From NCBI GenBank assembly GCA_032622095.1, contig CP136066.1, positions 233,248,961 to 233,312,960 on the forward strand: DNA of 64,000 nt. Direction: 5' to 3'. The notes below the pieces were generated by a model. The model was not told the DNA's origin. It saw only the letters and a program-made list of their open reading frames with translations, and made no database searches. Within the stretch, counting starts at the first letter, position 1; each line of letters begins with the position of its first letter. Positions 26,201 through 39,400 of the stretch are shown piece after piece. Made by a program: the position numbers and the translations under genes. Origin of the DNA: Siphonodentalium dalli. Taxonomy: Eukaryota; Mollusca; Scaphopoda; Gadilida; Siphonodentaliidae.

Positions 26201-27097
26201 GGCAAAAGTTGGCCCATCGCGTGCTCTCTTCAGACCGCACGCATTGGCGTATCAGATGACATCCAAAGTTCTACATCTTCGGAGGAGATGTGCGCACAAG
26301 CACATGGGACCAAATTGCAAACTTTGAGGGCCCGTAACTCTTGCATTTCTTCTCGGATTACAAAAATCCTTTCCGGTATGGGTTTGTTTTCGTTCAGGGA
26401 ATCTACATACTTAAATAGATGAATGTCTAATAATAAAAAAAATTGCGAAAATTTTGCCCCCACCCCAGTGTAAAAATATATGTCCAACCCTGTCAAATTT
26501 TCTTCTTCGGACTAAGCTGACAACGGTCAACACGACTACAAAAACCAAATACAGTTATCTGGAATGATACGGGAGGACAACAGAGTACAATAAAATAGAG
26601 GTTTGCCAACTATGGGCGGTAACTCTTCAGGGAAAGCGCGGACACAAGTTTTTATGCCCGTGGGCAGTAGTGCATATCGAGATGTGCATACGGTCTAATT
26701 TTCGATGCTCTGCTTCTTATAATTTCCGAGATAATAAAATGACATTTTTTCAAATAAAGGGAGATAACTCCTCGGTGAAAGTGCGGACAAAATCGTTATG
26801 GGCCCTAGGCATAGAACTCATGTACCCCAACATACTTACCAAGTTTTAGTGTCCTACTTCTTGTACTTTTCGAGTAATAGTGGTTACAAAAGTGTCAAGT
26901 ATAATAATAATAATAACAATGAAAAATAATCGCAAAAGGGCCATAACTCCGCCAAGAAACATTGGGCGGAAATCCGGATACCATTATATTTAGTAAACCT
27001 TCGATGCCTATATTCGCTAGAGATTTCGCGTTCCTACTGCAATCAGTTTCTGAGTATTTCGAAATAAACGGAAAACGACCTCAGTAGAAAAACAATA

Positions 27098-27125
27098 TAC
27101 TTCCTTGGTTACACCATGGAAGTAT
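27098..27125. repeat. Hairpin at the right border of the insert, also present in every 1,731-bp unit
   Basis: Arms atacttccttgg and ccatggaagtat (one mismatch) flank ttaca. The final satellite copy is cut 2 bp after this hairpin, exactly where the 55-bp satellite resumes. The same hairpin lies intact in all eight upstream copies, for example near 13249-13276. Confidence 0.85.
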
Positions 27126-27127
27126 AA

Positions 27128-30100
27128 TAACAGTGGTGGGGTTCAATGTGAATATACCATACCTTTTAATAGTAAGTATATATAACAGTGGTGGGGTTCA
27201 AGGTGAATATACCATGCCTTTTAATAGTAAGTATATATAACAGTGGTGGGGCTCAAGGTGAACATACCATACCTTTTAATAGTAAGTATATATAACAGTG
27301 GTGGGGTTCAAGGTGAACATACCATACCTTTTAATAGTAAGTATATATAACAGTGGTGGGGTTCAAGGTGAATATACCATGCCTTTTAATAGTAAGTATA
27401 TATAACAGTGGTGGGGTTCAAGGTGAACATACCATGCCTTTTAATAGTAAGTATATATAACAGTGGTGGGGCTCAAGGTGAACATACCATGCTTTAATAG
27501 TAAGTATATATAACAGTGGTGGGGTTCAAGGTGAATATACCATGCCTTTTAATAGTAAGTATATATAACAGTGGTGGGGTTCAAGGTGAATATACCATGC
27601 CTTTAATAGTAAGTATATATAACAGTGGTGGGGTTCAATGTGAATATACCATACCTTTTAATAGTAAGTATATATAACAGTGGTGGGGTTCAAGGTGAAT
27701 ATACCATGCCTTTAATAGTAAGTATATATAACAGTGGTGGGGTTCAATGTGAATATACCATACCTTTTAATAGTAAGTATATATAACAGTGGTGGGGCTC
27801 AAGGTGAACATACCATGCCTTTTAATAGTAAGTATATATAACAGTGGTGGGGTTCAAGGTGAACATACCATGCCTTTTAATAGTAAGTATATATAACAGT
27901 GGTGGGGTTCAATGTGAATATACCATGCCTTTTAATAGTAAGTATATATAACAGTGGTGGGGTTAAATGTGAACATACCATGCCTTTTAATAGTAAGTAT
28001 ATATAACAGTGGTGGGGTTCAATGTGAATATACCATGCCTTTTAATAGTAAGTATATATAACAGTGGTGGGGCTCAAGGTGAACATACCATGCCTTTTAA
28101 TAGTAAGTATATATAACAGTGGTGGGGCTCAAGGTGAACATAACACGCCTTTTAATAGTAAGTATATATAACAGTGGTGGGGCTCAAGGTGAACATAACA
28201 CGCCTTTTAATAGTAAGTATATATAACAGTGGTGGGGTTCAATGTGAATATACCATGCCTTTTAATAGTAAGTATATATAACAGTGGTGGGGCTCAAGGT
28301 GAACATAACACGCCTTTTAATAGTAAGTATATATAACAGTGGTGGGGTTCAATGTGAATATACCATGCCTTTTAATAGTAAGTATATATAACAGTGGTGG
28401 GGTTCAAGGTGGACATACCATACCTTTTAATAGTAAGTATATATAACAGTGGTGGGGCTCAAGGTGAACATACCATGCCTTTTAATAGTAAGTATATATA
28501 ACAGTGGTGGGGTTCAATGTGAATATACCATGCCTTTTAATAGTAAGTATATATAACAGTGGTGGGTTTCAAGGTGGACATACCATACCTTTTAATAGTA
28601 AGTATATATAACAGTGGTGGGGCTCAAGGTGAACATACCATGCCTTTTAATAGTAAGTATATATAACAGTGGTGGGGTTCAATGTGAATATACCATACCT
28701 TTTAATAGTAAGTATATATAACAGTGGTGGGGTTAAATGTGAACATACCATGCCTTTTAATAGTAAGTATATATACCAGTGGTGGGGCTCAAGGTGAATA
28801 TACCATGCCTTTTAATAGTAAGTATATATAACAGTGGTGGGGTTCAAGGTGAACATACCATACCTTTAATAGTAAGTATATATAACAGTGGTGGGGTTCA
28901 AGGTGAATATACCATACCTTTTAATAGTAAGTATATATAACAGTGGTGGGGTTAAATGTGAACATACCATGCCTTTTAATAGTAAGTATATATACCAGTG
29001 GTGGGGCTCAAGGTGAATATACCATGCCTTTTAATAGTAAGTATATATAACAGTGGTGGGGTTCAATGTGAACATACCATGCCTTTAATAGTAAGTATAT
29101 ATAACAGTGGTGGGGCTCAAGGTGAACATACCATACCTTTTAATAGTAAGTATATATAACAGTGGTGGGGTTCAATGTGAACATACCATGCCTTTTAATA
29201 GTAAGTATATATAACAGTGGTGGGGTTCAATGTGAATATACCATACCTTTTAATAGTAAGTATATATAACAGTGGTGGGGTTCAAGGTGAACATACCATG
29301 CCTTTTAATAGTAAGTATATATAACAGTGGTGGGGCTCAAGGTGAACATACCATGCCTTTTAATAGTAAGTATATATAACAGTGGTGGGGTTCAAGGTGA
29401 ACATACCATGCCTTTTAATAGTAAGTATATATAACAATGGTGGGGTTCAAGGTGGACATAACATGCCTTTTAATAGTAAGTATATATAACAGTGGTGGGG
29501 CTCAAGGTGAATATACCATACCTTTTAATAGTAAGTATATATAACAGTGGTGGGGTTCAATGTGAACATACCATGCCTTTAATAGTAAGTATATATAACA
29601 GTGGTGGGGTTCAAGGTGAACATACCATGCCTTTTAATAGTAAGTATATATAACAGTGGTGGGGTTCAATGTGAATATATCATACCTTTTAATAGTAAGT
29701 ATATATAACAGTGGTGGGGTTCAAGGTGAACATACCATGCCTTTTAATAGTAAGTATATATAACAGTGGTGGGGTTCAATGTGAATATACCATGCCTTTT
29801 AATAGTAAGTATATATAACAGTGGTGGGGTTAAATGTGAACATACCATGCCTTTTAATAGTAAGTATATATAACAGTGGTGGGGTTCAATGTGAATATAC
29901 CATACCTTTTAATAGTAAGTATATATAACAGTGGTGGGGTTAAATGTGAACATACCATGCCTTTTAATAGTAAGTATATATAACAGTGGTGGGGTTCAAT
30001 GTGAATATACCATACCTTTTAATAGTAAGTATATATACCAGTGGTGGGGTTCAAGGTGAACATACCATGCCTTTTAATAGTAAGTATATATAACAGTGGT

Positions 30101-33100
30101 GGGGTTCAATGTGAATATACCATACCTTTTAATAGTAAGTATATATAACAGTGGTGGGGTTCAAGGTGAACATACCATGCCTTTTAATAGTAAGTATATA
30201 TAACAGTGGTGGGGTTCAATGTGAATATACCATACCTTTTAATAGTAAGTATATATAACAGTGGTGGGGTTCAAGGTGAACATACCATGCCTTTTAATAG
30301 TAAGTATATATAACAGTGGTGGGGTTCAATGTGAATATACCATGCCTTTTAATAGTAAGTATATATAACAGTGGTGGGGTTAAATGTGAACATACCATGC
30401 CTTTTAATAGTAAGTATATATAACAGTGGTGGGGTTCAATGTGAATATACCATGCCTTTTAATAGTAAGTATATATAACAGTGGTGGGGCTCAAGGTGAA
30501 CATACCATGCCTTTTAATAGTAAGTATATATAACAGTGGTGGGGCTCAAGGTGAACATAACACGCCTTTTAATAGTAAGTATATATAACAGTGGTGGGGC
30601 TCAAGGTGAACATAACACGCCTTTTAATAGTAAGTATATATAACAGTGGTGGGGTTCAATGTGAATATACCATGCCTTTTAATAGTAAGTATATATAACA
30701 GTGGTGGGGCTCAATGTGAACATAACACGCCTTTTAATAGTAAGTATATATAACAGTGGTGGGGTTCAATGTGAATATACCATGCCTTTTAATAGTAAGT
30801 ATATATAACAGTGGTGGGGTTCAAGGTGGACATACCATACCTTTTAATAGTAAGTATATATAACAGTGGTGGGGCTCAAGGTGAACATACCATGCCTTTT
30901 AATAGTAAGTATATATAACAGTGGTGGGGTTCAATGTGAATATACCATGCCTTTTAATAGTAAGTATATATAACAGTGGTGGGGTTCAAGGTGGACATAC
31001 CATACCTTTTAATAGTAAGTATATATAACAGTGGTGGGGCTCAAGGTGAACATACCATGCCTTTTAATAGTAAGTATATATAACAGTGGTGGGGTTCAAT
31101 GTGAATATACCATGCCTTTAATAGTAAGTATATATAACAGTGGTGGGGCTCAAGGTGAACATAACACGCCTTTTAATAGTAAGTATATATAACAGTGGTG
31201 GGGTTCAATGTGAATATACCATGCCTTTTAATAGTAAGTATATATAACAGTGGTGGGGCTCAAGGTGGACATAACACGCCTTTTAATAGTAAGTATATAT
31301 AACAGTGGTGGGGTTCAATGTGAATATACCATGCCTTTTAATAGTAAGTATATATAACAGTGGTGGGGCTCAAGGTGAACATAACACGCCTTTTAATAAT
31401 AAGTATATATAACAGTGGTGGGGCTCAAGGTGAACATAACACGCCTTTTAATAGTAAGTATATATAACAGTGGTGGGGTTCAAGGTGAACATACCATGCC
31501 TTTTAATAGTAAGTATATATAACAGTGGTGGGGCTCAAGGTGGACATACCATGCCTTTTAATAGTAAGTATATATAACAGTGGTGGGGTTCAATGTGAAT
31601 ATACCATGCCTTTAATAGTAAGTATATATAACAGTGGTGGGGTTCAAGGTGGACATACCATGCCTTTTAATAGTAAGTATATATAACAGTGGTGGGGCTC
31701 AAGGTGGACATAACACGCCTTTTAATAGCAAGTATATATAACAGTGGTGGGGCTCAAGGTGGACATAACACGCCTTTTAATAGTAAGTATATATAACAGT
31801 GGTGGGGTTCAAGGTGAACATACCATACCTTTTAATAGTAAGTATATATAACAGTGGTGGGGTTCAATGTGAATATACCATGCCTTTTAATAGTAAGTAT
31901 ATATAACAGTGGTGGGGTTCAATGTGAACATACCATGCTTTTAATAGTAAGTATATATAACAGTGGTGGGGTTCAAGGTGAACATACCATGCCTTTTAAT
32001 AGTAAGTATATATAACAGTGGTGGGGCTCAAGGTGAATATACCATGCCTTTAATAGTAAGTATATATAACAGTGGTGGGGTTCAAGGTGAACATACCATA
32101 CCTTTTAATAGTAAGTATATATAACAGTGGTGGGGTTCAAGGTGAACATACCATGCCTTTTAATAGTAAGTATATATAACAGTGGTGGGGCTCAATGTGA
32201 ACATACCATGCCTTTTAATAGTAAGTATATATAACAGTGGTGGGGTTCAATGTGAATATACCATGCCTTTTAATAGTAAGTATATATAACAGTGGTGGGG
32301 TTCAATGTGAATATACCATGCCTTTTAATAGTAAGTATATATAACAGTGGTGGGGTTCAAGGTGAACATACCATGCCTTTTAATAGTAAGTATATATAAC
32401 AGTGGTGGGGCTCAATGTGAATATACCATGCCTTTTAATAGTAAGTATATATAACAGTGGTGGGGTTCAATGTGAATATACCATGCCTTTTAATAGTAAG
32501 TATATATAACAGTGGTGGGGTTCAATGTGAACATACCATGCTTTTAATAGTAAGTATATATAACAGTGGTGGGGTTCAATGTGAATATACCATGCCTTTT
32601 AATAGTAAGTATATATAACAGTGGTGGGGTTCAAGGTGAACATACCATGCCTTTTAATAGTAAGTATATATAACAGTGGTGGGGTTCAAGGTGAACATAC
32701 CATGCCTTTAATAGTAAGTATATATAACAGTGGTGGGGCTCAAGGTGGACATAACACGCCTTTTAATAGTAAGTATATATAACAGTGGTGGGGTTCAAGG
32801 TGAACATACCATACCTTTTAATAGTAAGTATATATAACAGTGGTGGGGTTCAATGTGAATATACCATGCCTTTTAATAGTAAGTATATATAACAGTGGTG
32901 GGGCTCAAGGTGAATATACCATGCCTTTAATAGTAAGTATATATAACAGTGGTGGGGTTCAAGGTGAACATACCATGCCTTTTAATAGTAAGTATATATA
33001 ACAGTGGTGGGGCTCAAGATGAACATACCATACCTTTAATAGTAAGTATATATAACATTGGTGGGGTTCAAGGTGAACATACCATACCTTTTAATAGTAA

Positions 33101-36100
33101 GTATATATAACAGTGGTGGGGTTCAAGGTGAATATACCATACCTTTAATAGTAAGTATATATAACAGTGGTGGGGTTCAATGTGAATATACCATACCTTT
33201 TAATAGTAAGTATATATAACATTGGTGGGGTTCAAGGTGAACATACCATACCTTTTAATAGTAAGTATATATAACAGTGGTGGGGTTCAAGGTGAATATA
33301 CCATACCTTTAATAGTAAGTATATATAACAGTGGTGGGGTTCAATGTGAATATACCATACCTTTTAATAGTAAGTATATATAACATTGGTGGGGTTCAAG
33401 GTGAACATACCATACCTTTTAATAGTAAGTATATATAACAGTGGTGGGGTTCAATGTGAATATACCATACCTTTTAATAGTAAGTATATATAACAGTGGT
33501 GGGGTTCAAGGTGAACATACCATACCTTTAATAGTAAGTATATATAACAGTGGTGGGGTTCAATGTGAATATACCATACCTTTTAATAGTAAGTATATAT
33601 AACATTGGTGGGGTTCAATGTGAATATACCATACCTTTTAATAGCAAGTATATATAACAGTGGTGGGGTTCAAGGTGAACATACCATACCTTTAATAGTA
33701 AGTATATATAACAGTGGTGGGGTTCAAGATGAATATACCATGCCTTTAATAGTAAGTATATATAACAGCGGTGGGGTTCAAGATGAATATACCATGCCTT
33801 TTAATAGTAAGTATATATAACAGTGGTGGGGTTCAAGGTGAACATACCATGCCTTTTAATAGTAAGTATATATAACAGTGGTGGGGTTCAAGGTGAATAT
33901 ACCATACCTTTTAATAGTAAGTATATATAACAGTGGTGGGGTTCAAGGTGAATATACCATACCTTTTAATAGTAAGTATATATAACAGTGGTGGGGTTCA
34001 AGGTGAATATACCATACCTTTTAATAGTAAGTATATATAACAGTGGTGGGGTTCAAGGTGAATATACCATGCCTTTTAATAGTAAGTATATATAACAGTG
34101 GTGGGGTTCAAGGTGAACATACCATGCCTTTTAATAGTAAGTATATATAACAGTGGTGGGGTTCAAGGTGAATATACCATACCTTTTAATAGTAAGTATA
34201 TATAACAGTGGTGGGGCTCAAGATGAATATACCATGCCTTTTAATAGTAAGTATATATAGCAGTGGTGGGGTTCAAGATGAACATACCATACCTTTTAAT
34301 AGTAAGTATATATAACAGTGGTGGGGTTCAATGTGAATATACCATACCTTTTAATAGTAAGTATATATAACAGTGGTGGGGCTCAAGATGAATATACCAT
34401 GCCTTTTAATAGTAAGTATATATAACAGTGGTGGGGTTCAATGTGAATATACCATGCCTTTTAATAGTAAGTATATATAACAGTGGTGGGGTTCAAGGTG
34501 AACATACCATACCTTTTAATAGTAAGTATATATAACAGTGGTGGGGCTCAAGGTGGACATAACACGCCTTTTAATAGTAAGTATATATAACAGTGGTGGG
34601 GCTCAAGGTGAACATACCATGCCTTTTAATAGTAAGTATATATAACAGTGGTGGGGTTCAAGGTGAATATACCATGCCTTTTAATAGTAAGTATATATAA
34701 CAGTGGTGGGGTTCAAGGTGAACATACCATGCCTTTTAATAGTAAGTATATATAACAGTGGTGGGGTTCAAGGTGAACATACCATGCCTTTTAATAGTAA
34801 GTATATATAACAGTGGTGGGGTTCAAGATGAATATACCATACCTTTTAATAGTAAGTATATATAACAGTGGTGGGGTTCAAGGTGAACATAACATGCCTT
34901 TTAATAGTAAGTATATATAACAGTGGTGGGGTTCAATGTGAACATACCATGCCTTTTAATAGTAAGTATATATAACAGTGGTGGGGTTCAAGATGAATAT
35001 ACCATACCTTTTAATAGTAAGTATATATAACAGTGGTGGGGTTCAAGGTGAACATACCATGCCTTTTAATAGTAAGTATATATAACAGTGGTGGGGTTCA
35101 AGATGAATATACCATACCTTTTAATAGTAAGTATATATAACAGTGGTGGGGTTCAAGGTGAACATACCATGCCTTTTAATAGTAAGTATATATAACAGTG
35201 GTGGGGTTCAAGATGAATATACCATACCTTTTAATAGTAAGTATATATAACAGTGGTGGGGTTCAATGTGAATATACCATACCTTTAATAGTAAGTATAT
35301 ATAACAGTGGTGGGGTTCAAGGTGAACATACCATGCCTTTAATAGTAAGTATATATAACAGTGGTGGGGTTCAATGTGAACATACCATGCCTTTTAATAG
35401 TAAGTATATATAACAGTGGTGGGGTTCAAGGTGAACATACCATGCCTTTTAATAGTAAGTATATATAACAGTGGTGGGGCTCAAGGTGGACATAACATGC
35501 CTTTTAATAGTAAGTATATATAACAGTGGTGGGGCTCAAGGTGGACATAACACGCCTTTTAATAGTAAGTATATATAACAGTGGTGGGGTTCAAGGTGAA
35601 CATACCATGCCTTTTAATAGTAAGTATATATAACAGTGGTGGGGCTCAAGATGAATATACCATGCCTTTAATAGTAAGTATATATAACAGTGGTGGGGTT
35701 CAAGGTGAACATAACACGCCTTTTAATAGTAAGTATATATAACAGTGGTGGGGTTCAAGGTGAACATACCATGCCTTTTAATAGTAAGTATATATAACAG
35801 TGGTGGGGTTCAATGTGAATATACCATGCCTTTTAATAGTAAGTATATATAACAGTGGTGGGGTTCAAGGTGAATATACCATGCCTTTTAATAGTAAGTA
35901 TATATAACAGTGGTGGGGTTCAAGGTGAACATACCATGCCTTTTAATAGCAAGTATATATAACAGTGGTGGGGTTCAAGGTGAACATACCATGCCTTTTA
36001 ATAGTAAGTATATATAACAGTGGTGGGGCTCAAGGTGAACATACCATGCCTTTTAATAGCAAGTATATATAACAGTGGTGGGGTTCAAGGTGAATATACC

Positions 36101-38366
36101 ATGCCTTTTAATAGTAAGTATATATAACAGTGGTGGGGTTCAATGTGAACATACCATGCCTTTTAATAGTAAGTATATATAACAGTGGTGGGTATCAAGG
36201 TGAACATAACACGCCTTTTAATAGTAAGTATATATAACAGTGGTGGGGCTCAAGGTGGACATAACACGCCTTTTAATAGTAAGTATATATAACAGTGGTG
36301 GGGTTCAAGGTGAACATACCATGCCTTTAATAGTAAGTATATATAACAGTGGTGGGGCTCAAGGTGAATATACCATACCTTTTAATAGTAAGTATATATA
36401 ACAGTGGTGGGGTTCAAGGTGAACATACCATGCCTTTTAATAGTAAGTATATATAACAGTGGTGGGGCTCAAGGTGAACATACCATGCCTTTAATAGCAA
36501 GTATATATAACAGTGGTGGGGCTCAAGGTGAACATACCATGCCTTTAATAGTAAGTATATATAACAGTGGTGGGGTTCAATGTGAATATACCATACCTTT
36601 TAATAGTAAGTATATATAACAGTGGTGGGGTTCAAGGTGAACATACCATGCCTTTTAATAGTAAGTATATATAACAGTGGTGGGGCTCAAGGTGAACATA
36701 CCATGCCTTTAATAGCAAGTATATATAACAGTGGTGGGGTTGAATGTGAACATACCATGCCTTTTAATAGTAAGTATATATAACAGTGGTGGGGCTCAAG
36801 GTGAACATACCATGCCTTTTAATAGTAAGTATATATAACAGTGGTGGGGCTCAAGGTGAACATACCATGCCTTTTAATAGTAAGTATATATAACAGTGGT
36901 GGGGCTCAAGGTGAACATACCATGCCTTTTAATAGTAAGTATATATAACAGTGGTGGGGCTCAAGGTGAACATACCATGCCTTTTAATAGTAAGTATATA
37001 TAACAGTGGTGGGGCTCAAGGTGAACATACCATGCCTTTTAATAGTAAGTATATATAACAGTGGTGGGGCTCAAGGTGAATATACCATGCCTTTTAATAG
37101 TAAGTATATATAACAGTGGTGGGGTTCAAGGTGAACATACCATGCCTTTTAATAGTAAGTATATATAACAGTGGTGGGGTTCAATGTGAATATACCATGC
37201 CTTTTAATAGTAAGTATATATAACAGTGGTGGGGCTCAAGGTGGACATACCATACCTTTTAATAGTAAGTATATATAACAGTGGTGGGGTTCAAGGTGAA
37301 CATACCATGCCTTTTAATAGTAAGTATATATAACAGTGGTGGGGCTCAAGGTGGACATACCATACCTTTTAATAGTAAGTATATATAACAGTGGTGGGGT
37401 TCAATGTGAATATACCATGCCTTTTAATAGCAAGTATATATAACAGTGGTGGGGTTCAATGTGAATATACCATGCCTTTTAATAGTAAGTATATATAACA
37501 GTGGTGGGGCTCAAGGTGGACATACCATGCCTTTTAATAGTAAGTATATATAACAGTGGTGGGGTTCAATGTGAACATACCATGCCTTTTAATAGTAAGT
37601 ATATATAACAGTGGTGGGGCTCAAGGTGAATATACCATGCCTTTTAATAGTAAGTATATATAACAGTGGTGGGGTTCAAGATGAATATACCATACCTTTT
37701 AATAGTAAGTATATATAACAGTGGTGGGGCTCAAGGTGAACATAACACGCCTTTTAATAGTAAGTATATATAACAGTGGTGGGGTTCAAGGTGAACATAC
37801 CATGCCTTTTAATAGTAAGTATATATAACAGTGGTGGGGCTCAAGGTGGACATACCATACCTTTTAATAGTAAGTATATATAACAGTGGTGGGGTTCAAG
37901 GTGAACATACCATACCTTTTAATAGTAAGTATATATAACAGTGGTGGGGTTCAAGGTGAATATACCATGCCTTTAATAGTAAGTATATATAACAGTGGTG
38001 GGGCTCAAGGTGAACATACCATACCTTTTAATAGTAAGTATATATAACAGTGGTGGGGCTCAAGATGAATATACCATGCCTTTTAATAGTAAGTATATAT
38101 AACAGTGGTGGGGTTCAAGGTGAACATACCATACCTTTTAATAGTAAGTATATATAACAGTGGTGGGGTTCAATGTGAATATACCATACCTTTTAATAGT
38201 AAGTATATATAACAGCGGTGGGGTTCAAGATGAATATACCATGCCTTTTAATAGTAAGTATATATAACAGTGGTGGGGTTCAAGGTGAACATAACACTCC
38301 TTTAATAGTAAGTATATATAACAGTGGTGGGGCTCAAGGTGAACATAACACGCCTTTTAATAGTAA
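27128..38366. repeat. 55-bp satellite, right array (about 204 copies)
   Basis: Same monomer as 7801-11397, and the continuation of the monomer interrupted at 11397. Variants include taacacgcc for taccatgcc, ggac for gaac, ttaaatg for ttcaatg and cattggtgg for cagtggtgg. A run of at least 13 successive monomer types from about 27964 recurs in the same order from about 30381 (offset 2,417 bp, about 44 monomers). Around 33040-33470 a trimer of about 164 bp marked by cattggtgg repeats three times. The array ends mid-monomer at aatagtaa (38366), abutting a different repeat. Open frames such as 33605-33820 arise where 54-bp monomers run together. Confidence 0.98.
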
Positions 38367-38720
38367 TTTGTGTGACTTAAAGTGATATGAAACATTCCAT
38401 TAAGGTGATCGTGGCTTATAATGTGTATGACTTAAAGTGATATGAAACACTCCAGTACTGCAGTAGGGTGATCATGGCTTATAATATGTATGGCTTAAAG
38501 TGATGTGAAGCACCCCAGTAGGGTGATCATAGTTTATAATTTGTATGACTTAAAGTGATGTGAAACACTCCAATAGGTTGATATAATTTGTGTTACTTAA
38601 ATTTATAAGAAACTGAAACACTCCAGTAGGGTGATCATGGCTTATAATTTGTATGATTTAAAGTAACATGAAACACTCCAATTAGAGGATCATGGCTTAT
38701 AATGTGCATGACTTTTAGGG
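38364..38720. repeat. Degenerate 55-63 bp tandem repeat (block X)
   Basis: About six copies of a unit running gtagggtgatcatggcttat, aatttgtatgacttaaagtg, atatgaaacactcca. Spacing between successive cttataat phrases is 63, 55 and similar. It is unrelated in sequence to the neighbouring 55-bp satellite. Confidence 0.85.
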
Positions 38721-39400
38721 AATCAATAGAAATCAATAGAGACAGTGCTATTTTCGATACCATATATGCTTGATGCTACGACATTACAAATGGTACAACC
38801 TTGGAAAATTTTGAAGCATTGCACGTGTATTATATGTACGAACAACTGGTTGTTGATTATGTAACGAAACACTATGATGGCTCATGGCTTACACCATTAA
38901 CTTATCCATATATAATTATAATTAAACTAATATATTAGTTACCAGCTGACTTACACATTTATGGCCATAATTACGGTAGATTATAGAATAGGTCTATGTG
39001 GTTCATATATATAGCCCATCGTTGTACCTACACATTATATGCACACGTGCCTCATGTGCATTCCAATTAATACTAAACAACTCGTTATATATCTATATAC
39101 AACCGTTACTATTATACATCCAATTAAGGTATATCAAAACGCCTCATGTACATGTATACATGCCATAATACTTTACAACCTATATATTCACGATATATAT
39201 TAAAGTTCGACTTAAAAACTACACTACCTATTAGTATTTACTACGGATCTACGCACTTATTAACAGCTCTTTCAATTTTGGTATAATTCATACTTTACTG
39301 CATATAATGTCGATCATATTCATGTGTACAGATACACGACACAAACATGTGTCAATGCGCGTGTTTCGTGAAGTGTTTGCGCATATACATTTAAGCTTCT
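38721..39400. other. AT-rich repeat-duplicated DNA, no gene recognised
   Basis: Part of blocks X and Y. It contains many tatata and tacatgtatacatg stretches and no coding signal. Confidence 0.55.

Larger units (their letters stand above)
11398..27127 (-). mobile_element. 15.7-kb insertion in the satellite; candidate Helitron/helentron-like element with a satellite core
   Basis: Joining ...aatagtaagtatata (ending 11397) directly to taacagtggtgggg... (from 27128) restores an exact 55-bp monomer with no base lost or duplicated, so this block is an insertion at an A|T site. Read on the minus strand it ends in CTAG (11401-11398), preceded by a hairpin (8-bp arms ccatggaa/ttccatgg at 11412-11419 and 11430-11437). 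A 13-bp inverted repeat, atacttccatggt, lies at 11426-11438 and, inverted, at 27113-27125. It is 2 bp from the right border but 28 bp from the left, i.e. asymmetric. A|T target, lack of duplication, CTRR end and a sub-terminal hairpin are Helitron traits; asymmetric terminal inverted repeats are reported for helentron/Helitron2 types. Against this, the 5' end begins TT, not TC, and no Rep/helicase frame is present, so it would be non-autonomous. The insertion is well supported; the family is inference. Confidence 0.6.
12752..27127. repeat. 1,731-bp satellite, 8.3 near-identical head-to-tail copies
   Basis: The unit start gtttgccaactatgggcggt occurs at 12752, 14482, 16214, 17945, 19676, 21407, 23139, 24870 and 26601, giving lengths of 1,730, 1,732, 1,731, 1,731, 1,731, 1,732, 1,731 and 1,731 bp and a last partial copy of 527 bp ending at 27127. 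Differences are a handful of single bases. Copies 2 and 6 share an extra C (ggtacccccgg at about 15767 and 22691) and cagactgcac. Copy 1 has one fewer A in a run near 14320 and ggtggtatgg; copy 3 has caggaaaagc; copy 8 has gtgaccacaag and gaacctacac. Each unit carries the same 105-codon plus frame and 88-codon minus frame, but the extra C breaks the plus frame in copies 2 and 6, so I do not call them genes. Confidence 0.97.

Noticed and set aside
13892-26496. 105-codon plus frames and 88-codon minus frames recurring in each 1,731-bp unit
   Set aside because: They recur because the DNA recurs. An extra C truncates the plus frame in copies 2 and 6, frames overlap on opposite strands, and there is no domain.
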